A DNA stretch of 35,261 bases from an uncultured Bacteroidia bacterium (GTDB taxonomy: Bacteria > Bacteroidota > Bacteroidia > Bacteroidales > Prolixibacteraceae), in contig CAIUUO010000295.1 in the NCBI GenBank assembly GCA_903902325.1, positions 1 to 35,261 of the forward strand, given 5' to 3'. The notes under the pieces were generated by a model. That model saw only the letters and a program-made list of their open reading frames with translations. It was not told where the DNA came from and made no database searches. Positions within the stretch are counted from its first letter, which is position 1. Each line of letters opens with the position of its first letter. Of this stretch, positions 34,051 through 35,261 are shown one piece after another. Position numbers and translations under genes: made by a program.

Positions 34051-35025
34051 ATGATTACCAAAAACCTATCCTACTATTGCTCCAAATTTGAAAACTTGCG
34101 GCGGGACTTCAAGAATGGTGGCGCCCCACACAAGCCAATCCTGCTGATTAGTTTGATACAAGCCTTTCAGAATGGTTTATATACCAATTCAGAAATTAAA
34201 ATTCTACCAGAATTGGTCGGATTGTTCAAATCCAACTGGCAATCACTTGTGGAGACCAATCACCAGTGCCTTTTTACACTCCCGTTTTACCACATGAGTA
34301 CAGAACCCTTTTGGCAACTGGTTCCAAACAGGGGGTGTGAGCTTTGGATCAAATCCAAAAGCCCGATGAGAAGCTTTTCCAACCTGACCACCGCCGTGCA
34401 ATATGCTAAAATTGATGAGGAATTAAAGAAGCTTCTATTGAAAAAAGAAGAATCCAAAATATTGCTACATGTTCTGTTGGATAAGTACTTCCCAAAGGCA
34501 AATTACTCGGCCACAATCGTTCCTGAAAACAGTTATCTCACAGACATTAAAACTCAGATTTTAAAAGACTCAAAATCGGAATACCTGCAACGACTCACCC
34601 AAATCAGGAATAATCTCGACAACGAAGGCTTTCAGGAGGAGATTTTCGTGCGTGGCGGTGTTTTCAAAAAGGAGGTACCTAAGATTTACAATTATACCTG
34701 CTGCATTTCAGGATTTCGGGTAGATGCTGGTGACAATATCTCCATGGTGGATGCTTGCCATATCATCCCTTTTTCCGAAGGTTTCAATGATACAATCTCC
34801 AATGGTCTTTCCTTGTGTCCCAATCTGCACAGGGCTTTTGACCGAGGGCTTATCTCTATCAACAACGATTTTAATGTAATTGTTAACAAGAATTTCTCGG
34901 AACCTTTTCAATCTACATACAGCATCAAACAGTTTGAGGGTAAAAGGATTTCGCTCCCTTCGATGGGACACCACTATCCATCTGTTGATTCGTTGGTTTA
35001 CCATAGGGAGAAGTATGGGTTTTAA
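34051..35025 (+). CDS. HNH_2-type endonuclease with APHKP N-terminal domain (candidate modified-DNA restriction enzyme)
   Basis: 324 residues from the ATG at 34051. A GTG at 34015 lies inside the deiminase gene and would add 12 residues. The N-terminal ~165 residues contain GGAPHKPILLISLI (23-36), the hallmark of the domain group that resembles the sulfur-binding domain of phosphorothioate-dependent enzymes of the ScoMcrA type. The C-terminal HNH_2 domain has C217-C218, H237 in DACHIIPFS, N251 in SNGLSLCP, H260 and D264 in NLHRAFDRG. The combination suggests a nuclease that reads a DNA modification, but no Dnd/Ssp modification genes are in the window. It is followed by an inverted CACAAAT-type repeat. 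Confidence 0.82.
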   Translation: MITKNLSYYCSKFENLRRDFKNGGAPHKPILLISLIQAFQNGLYTNSEIKILPELVGLFKSNWQSLVETNHQCLFTLPFYHMSTEPFWQLVPNRGCELWIKSKSPMRSFSNLTTAVQYAKIDEELKKLLLKKEESKILLHVLLDKYFPKANYSATIVPENSYLTDIKTQILKDSKSEYLQRLTQIRNNLDNEGFQEEIFVRGGVFKKEVPKIYNYTCCISGFRVDAGDNISMVDACHIIPFSEGFNDTISNGLSLCPNLHRAFDRGLISINNDFNVIVNKNFSEPFQSTYSIKQFEGKRISLPSMGHHYPSVDSLVYHREKYGF

Positions 35026-35044
35026 TTAATCATTGATAATTGCT

Positions 35045-35113
35045 TATTTGTGCCCATTTTTGCCATTTGTGGTTCATCCGGTTTATGATTTCTATTTGTG
35101 CTCAACCCCCGGT
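35045..35113 (-). repeat. CACAAAT-type repeat, inverted, upstream of selD
   Basis: On the minus strand: CCGGATGAACCACAAATGGC, then further CACAAAT words and a CCGGGGGTTGAGCACAAATA unit. About two degenerate units of the family seen at 27930-28257, in the opposite orientation. It ends about 20 bases before the selD start. Confidence 0.75.
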
Positions 35114-35120
35114 AATTTAT

Positions 35121-35128
35121 TATTTTTG
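35121..35128 (+). promoter_or_regulatory. Bacteroidota -7 element directly before selD
   Basis: TATTTTTG matches TAnnTTTG. It ends 5 bases before the ATG at 35134, so transcription would begin at or next to the start codon (leaderless or nearly so). A TTTG at 35095-35098 lies 22 bases upstream and may be a -33 element supplied by the repeat. Confidence 0.45.
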
Positions 35129-35133
35129 CTCCC

Positions 35134-35261
35134 ATGAGTGATTTTGATTTGTTATCCACTGTTGAGCAAGGCGGTTGTTCCGCCAAATTATCTCCCGTTC
35201 AGTTGGGTGAGATCCTGGCCAAACTGCCCAGGGTTGAACATCCCAACCTGTTGGTCGGTAT
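35134..35261 (+). CDS. selD: Selenide, water dikinase (selenophosphate synthase), 5' part only
   Basis: The first 42 codons only; the gene continues past the window. The N-terminus MSDFDLLSTVEQGGCSAKLS is the SelD start, with the catalytic Cys in GGCSAK (Cys15) aligned to the Cys or Sec of the GxCxxK motif, followed by LSPVQLGEILAKLP and HPNLLVG. SelD makes selenophosphate from selenide and ATP, the donor needed by MnmH and for selenocysteine. Its position after the selenium cluster, though about 7 kb away, ties the two together. The active Cys is TGT, so this is a Cys-type SelD. Confidence 0.9.
   Translation, partial: MSDFDLLSTVEQGGCSAKLSPVQLGEILAKLPRVEHPNLLVG

Noticed and set aside
32195-35133. 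Prophage or integrative element
   Set aside because: No integrase, structural phage gene, transposase or tRNA attachment site is visible.

Overview
The window looks like chromosomal DNA of a member of the Bacteroidota, most likely an environmental Bacteroidales/Marinilabiliales-type organism. The grounds are the gene families (a TPR lipoprotein - DUF4292 lipoprotein - EnvC-like set, Wzx-type flippase, glutaminyl cyclase lipoprotein, DUF3089, Tat-exported sugar isomerase and aldo/keto reductase), promoter -7 elements of the form TAnnTTTG in front of many genes, almost no Shine-Dalgarno sequences, and a dense load of dispersed intergenic repeats. No rRNA, tRNA, transposase, integrase or CRISPR array was recognised.

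Layout. 0-2.7 kb: a stand-alone response-regulator receiver, ruvB, and a convergent glutaminyl-peptide cyclotransferase. 2.7-8.7 kb: a cell-envelope run on the + strand (flippase, dUTPase, TPR lipoprotein, DUF4292 lipoprotein, EnvC-like murein hydrolase activator). 8.7-10.2 kb: a Crp/Fnr regulator and, divergently, a YceI-family protein. 10.2-15.3 kb: metH and a COG2509 flavoprotein in one minus-strand operon. 15.5-18.3 kb: Tat-exported Fe-S aldo/keto reductase, a translationally coupled DUF6599-like secreted protein, and a HAD phosphatase. 18.4-24.5 kb: a catabolic-looking neighbourhood (ceramidase-like hydrolase, Tat sugar-phosphate-isomerase-like TIM barrel, UroD/MtaA-like methyltransferase, SMP-30 lactonase, multi-pass membrane protein).

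24.7-28 kb and the right edge: a selenium cluster. mnmH (tRNA 2-selenouridine synthase), yedF, a selenium-associated cysteine-desulfurase-like enzyme and a DUF3343 Se/S-carrier-like protein run on the + strand. The first 42 codons of selD (selenophosphate synthase) begin at 35134 and run off the window. Between them lies about 7 kb of unrelated cargo: a GxxExxY protein, a small Tat protein, a membrane-anchored GH31 glycosidase with a DUF3089 hydrolase, and a tightly packed cassette HNH nuclease - short agmatine-deiminase-family enzyme - HNH_2 nuclease with an APHKP-type N-terminal domain. One repeat family (core CAC[G/A]AAT) sits at the edges of this cargo and inside it, in alternating orientation. 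This includes a 40-bp tandem array built of 10-bp subunits.

The two most interesting observations are the repeat-bracketed interruption between the selenium genes and selD, and the nuclease-deiminase-nuclease cassette, which resembles a compact defence-type module that I cannot match to a named system. At least seven other intergenic repeat families, mostly long palindromes, occur between 18 and 33 kb.
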